Assembly: GCF_005870035.1 (NCBI RefSeq)
Contig: NZ_SWJG01000002.1
Coordinates: 248,001-312,000, forward strand
Length of the DNA: 64,000 nucleotides
Reading direction: 5' to 3'
Origin: Spirosoma lacussanchae
Lineage (GTDB): Bacteria; Bacteroidota; Bacteroidia; Cytophagales; Spirosomataceae
In this document: one piece after another, positions 61,645-64,000 of the stretch
How the letters are laid out: every line of letters starts with the position of its first letter
Numbering within the stretch: the first letter of the stretch is position 1
Position numbers and translations under genes: made by a program
Notes under the pieces: generated by a model
The model's database searches: none
Told to the model about the DNA's origin: nothing
What the model saw: only the letters and a program-made list of their open reading frames with translations

Positions 61645-62484
61645 ATGAATCGCTTTTTGTTGGGAATGATGCTTGGGCTGGCTGGCTGCGGCACCTCGTC
61701 GACCAAAACGGATAACCAACCCGAGTCCGCAACCATAGCGGCCCCCTTCAAACTTCCCTACGACCTACAATCGCCCGACGATGATGTTACGTTGCCCAAA
61801 GCGCTGGAAGAGATATCGGGCCTGACGTATTATAAGGATGGCCAGCTACTCTGCGTGCAGGATGAAGAAGCGGTCGTGTACGTCTACGATAGCCGCAAAA
61901 AGAAAGTAGTCAAAGACTTTGGCTTCGGCGGATACGGCGATTTTGAAGGAATCGAATACGTGAACGGCGAGGTCTATGTACTCGAAAGCAACGGCAACCT
62001 ATTCCGGTTCAAGCCGGAGTCGACGCAGATTGGCCGCACCAAAACCGACCTGCCCGCCAAAACTGAAGTAGAAGGGTTGGGCTATGATCCTAAGACCAAA
62101 CGGCTGCTGCTGGCCGTCAAGAACGGGGGGAGTGCGTCGAGCGATAAAGCCGTTTACTCGTTCGATCTGCTGAACCGGGCGGTATTTAAGGATATGCAGC
62201 TAAATGACGAGCAGTTGAACGGCGCGGGTATCGATCCGAAAACCTATAAGCCTTCGGGTATTGCTGTTCACCCCATAACGGGCGAGTGGTATATCCTGAC
62301 CTCGGCTGGGAAGCGGCTGGTTATTACGAACCGACAGGCCAAAATCACCTACTCGGAGTCGCTCGACCCGAAGCGGTTTCGCCAGCCGGAAGGCATCTGT
62401 TTTGCCCCCAACGGCGATCTATTCATCGCGAGCGAAGGCGATGGCAAGAAAGGGTATCTGATGCGGTTTGCGTATAAAAAGTAG
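61645..62484 (+). CDS. SdiA-regulated-like beta-propeller lipoprotein
   Basis: 279 residues from the ATG at 61645 with lipobox GLAGC. The mature part carries the SdiA-regulated family pattern: LPKALEEISGLTYYKDGQLLCVQDEEAVVYVYD, GFGGYGDFEGIEYVNGEVYVLESNGNLFRF, TKTDLPAKTEVEGLGYDPKTKRLLLAVKN, and SGIAVHPITGEWYILTSAGKRLVI, FRQPEGICFAPNGDLFIASEGDG. Repeated (E/G)-x-x-Y and EG(I/L) blocks form a five- or six-blade propeller. Some relatives have phytase/esterase-like activity but most are uncharacterised. Confidence 0.85.
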   Translation: MNRFLLGMMLGLAGCGTSSTKTDNQPESATIAAPFKLPYDLQSPDDDVTLPKALEEISGLTYYKDGQLLCVQDEEAVVYVYDSRKKKVVKDFGFGGYGDFEGIEYVNGEVYVLESNGNLFRFKPESTQIGRTKTDLPAKTEVEGLGYDPKTKRLLLAVKNGGSASSDKAVYSFDLLNRAVFKDMQLNDEQLNGAGIDPKTYKPSGIAVHPITGEWYILTSAGKRLVITNRQAKITYSESLDPKRFRQPEGICFAPNGDLFIASEGDGKKGYLMRFAYKK

Positions 62485-62487
62485 ATC

Positions 62488-62862
62488 CTAGGGAGCCTTG
62501 AGCACCTCGGCCGTTATGGTGGTTTGCTTGCCGGTCGTGCTGACCAGCGTTACCCGCGACTGTCGGGAGCTGGCATCCAGTTCGGGTACGCCTTCCTGCT
62601 CGGTATAGGTCGAGCCATCGGCTGCTTTGGCCGTGAAAACAACGTTAAACAGCTGGTCGCTGGGGGCTGCGTACCGGCGGGTCGTTTTGTTGACGATATC
62701 GTAGTTGACCCGGTAGTCGCTTCCTGACTGGGTTGTTGTATTGATAATAACTTCAAAATCAGTAGCCTGAAACGGGGTGGGGGCGGGGTCGTCGCTTTTG
62801 CAGTTCCAGAGCAGGCAGGTCAATAGGAGGAGGCAATAGCGAAGGCCGGACACAGGTTTCAT
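62488..62862 (-). CDS. Small lipoprotein of unknown function
   Basis: 124 residues with lipobox CLLWNCKSDD. The mature part is a Ser/Thr-rich beta sandwich (FEVIINTTTQSGSDYRVNYDIVNKTTRRYAAPSDQLFNVVFTAKAADGSTY). It resembles fibronectin-like lipoproteins of Bacteroidota, no family assigned. It converges on the gene at 61645 with a 3-base gap. Confidence 0.7.
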   Translation of the reverse strand: MKPVSGLRYCLLLLTCLLWNCKSDDPAPTPFQATDFEVIINTTTQSGSDYRVNYDIVNKTTRRYAAPSDQLFNVVFTAKAADGSTYTEQEGVPELDASSRQSRVTLVSTTGKQTTITAEVLKAP

Positions 62863-62983
62863 AACGTAAGGAGTAAAAAATGAACGGCTAAGGTACCTGA
62901 TCCGACGATAGGACCGAACAACAGGTTGGTTTTCTGACTAACTGGTCGCGCCAGCCACCCGAAAGCAGCTGGCGCAACCTGGT

Positions 62984-63346
62984 TTAGCTCACCAGAAAAT
63001 TCATCGCCTGTTTCAGGGTGCGCTCGTTGCCGGTTTCGGGGTCCGTATACGACCGTTCGCCGACTTCAATGTCTACCTGTTTGCCAATCAGCTGTTTCGT
63101 GTCCAGCTCCTTGCCTTCTTCTACGGCTATACCCGCCTGCTCGAACAGGCCGACAATACTGGCCATACCCGCCTGTGACTGGTAAAACCGGTGCGAAACA
63201 TACCCATCTTCATTTTCAAAGCGGGCGGCAAAGAAAGGCACTCCTTTGTTCTCGCTGGTGCCCTCGTCGATGTGCGTGATCGTAACGCTGTGGTGCCCGT
63301 CGGCCAGCAGTGGTTTATCCTGTCCTTTTTCTACGGCAATTTTCAT
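62984..63346 (-). CDS. Hypothetical protein, possibly DUF669-like
   Basis: 120 residues, acidic, no signal peptide. The pattern LLADGHHSVTITHIDEGTSENKGVPFFAARFENEDGYVSHRFYQS, then LFEQAGIAVEEGKELDTKQLIGKQVDIEVGERSYTDPETGNE, recalls phage-type DUF669 single-strand DNA-binding or nucleotide-metabolism proteins with an OB-like fold. The match is weak and there are no phage genes around. Function unknown. Confidence 0.6.
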   Translation of the reverse strand: MKIAVEKGQDKPLLADGHHSVTITHIDEGTSENKGVPFFAARFENEDGYVSHRFYQSQAGMASIVGLFEQAGIAVEEGKELDTKQLIGKQVDIEVGERSYTDPETGNERTLKQAMNFLVS

Positions 63347-63572
63347 AACGCTGATTGTGTTTTGTTTATATTATAAACTGCCTGTATGTGTGATTGTTTT
63401 GCAGTAATGGCTTTATGAGACAGGTTCGTCGATAACCAGTTCGATATGAACCAGTGGGTCGTAAATAATTGGTTTAATCAGTAGAATGACCGATTTAGCG
63501 GCACGAGCGTGGAATAATCCGGGTAGTCATATTACCCACACCGGTCTCAGGCCGTCATGTAGCTATACAGAG

Positions 63573-64000
63573 TCACAGACTGTCAGGCCGGATGCGTGTT
63601 TTAGCGGGTTGGCGGAATGGAAGATGAAAGTTCAGGCCGGTTTGCTGCTGTCTGTCCATGAGGGCGTTGATTGTTTCAACCCGGCTAAGGCCAATCTCAT
63701 CGCGCCACTCGTTGGCTTTGTTTCGTTCGGCTTCTGTCAGAGCATCGTCAATGTAGCCATAGCGTTTTTCCTGGCGACCGCTTTTGACGGCTACGTACCA
63801 GTCATCGATGAGAGCCAGTTCGTAGGGCGATATCTGTCCCTGTACTAGTGCGTTCAGGAGATCAGGTCTAAGTGCCGGATAGAGTGTATCTTCAAGGGCA
63901 TGGCGCTGGCTGATGGAATTGTGGTGGCTGAAAATAACGGCTCCCCAACTGGCATTACCAATCAGCTTCTCGCCCGGATAGCCGTGTGTTTTCAGAATCT
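63573..64000 (-). CDS. DUF6624-like protein, 5' end outside the window
   Basis: An open minus-strand frame runs from the right edge to a TGA at 63573-63575, 142 codons with no internal start needed. The translation contains HGYPGEKLIGNASWGAVIFSHHNS, LEDTLYPALRPDLLNALVQGQISPYELALIDDWYVAVKSGRQEKRYGYID, matching the DUF6624 pattern (H-G-x-P-G, then Q-x-x-Y-G). Function is unknown for this family. The plus-strand frame across the same bases is not a gene. Confidence 0.75.
   Translation of the reverse strand, partial: ILKTHGYPGEKLIGNASWGAVIFSHHNSISQRHALEDTLYPALRPDLLNALVQGQISPYELALIDDWYVAVKSGRQEKRYGYIDDALTEAERNKANEWRDEIGLSRVETINALMDRQQQTGLNFHLPFRQPAKTRIRPDSL

Noticed and set aside
63486..63848. 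120-codon plus-strand frame at the right edge
   Set aside because: The minus strand carries a better open frame to the window edge with a DUF6624-like pattern.

Overview
The window looks like chromosomal DNA of a Bacteroidota bacterium of the order Cytophagales, most likely a Spirosomataceae (Spirosoma-like) genome of moderately high GC. This rests on a SusC/SusD/SusE starch locus, a type IX secretion (T9SS) C-terminal sorting domain, many short lipoprotein signal peptides, LytTR regulators, DUF-type Bacteroidota families, and promoter-like TAnnTTTG elements (the Bacteroidota -7 box) just upstream of many starts. I see no phage, insertion sequence or CRISPR array. Both ends cut a gene: a CocE-type hydrolase at the left (start missing) and a DUF6624-like gene on the minus strand at the right (start missing).

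Layout. 1-4161: end of a CocE/NonD hydrolase, then a two-gene quaternary-amine ABC importer whose permease is fused to a substrate-binding domain with its two halves in swapped order (circular permutation). 4427-13241: an orphan glycosyltransferase-like gene, two secreted esterases, small lipoproteins, alkyl-base DNA glycosylase, YicC ribonuclease, PdxA with a long disordered N-terminal extension, and a 2-hydroxyacid dehydrogenase. 13272-25348: a seven-repeat IPT/TIG lipoprotein, a ChlI/MoxR-like AAA+ ATPase, YbjQ, a GH29 fucosidase, a lipocalin-like lipoprotein, a SMUG2-like glycosylase overlapping a class A beta-lactamase-like gene, a VWA protein that is the probable partner of the AAA+ ATPase, a second CocE hydrolase and aspartate carbamoyltransferase.

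25463-40451 is the main accessory block: a starch-utilisation locus on the minus strand. In transcription order it holds a T9SS-exported multidomain GH13 amylase, a membrane regulator with two extracytoplasmic starch-binding-like modules, a multi-pass membrane region and a cytoplasmic AraC domain, then SusC, SusD, a three-module SusE/F-type lipoprotein and a GH13 amylase without a signal peptide. Proposed flow: the T9SS amylase and SusE/F-type protein bind and cut starch outside, SusCD imports oligosaccharides, the sensor reads them in the periplasm and switches on susC, and the last GH13 enzyme finishes hydrolysis inside. Hairpins lie in the susC-susD and susD-susE gaps. A divergent TIG-type lipoprotein gene sits next to the secreted amylase.

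40455-49127: Maf, a GNAT acetyltransferase, an Omp85-like outer-membrane protein, a MarR regulator with a palindrome inside its own promoter followed by YceI, a wzi-small membrane protein-LytTR operon, a gene-poor stretch with small ORFs, and a tRNA with a UGU anticodon but a long variable arm. 49320-56874: a TonB-type outer-membrane receptor and, divergently, a five-gene surface-glycan cluster (GT-C enzyme, Gfo/Idh/MocA dehydrogenase, hexapeptide acetyltransferase, DegT aminotransferase, GT2). 56896-64000: RluA-type pseudouridine synthase, an orphan receiver plus HPt pair converging on a LytTR response regulator/LytS-like kinase pair, and small secreted or hypothetical proteins.

All assignments are from reading translations and motifs; no database search was run.
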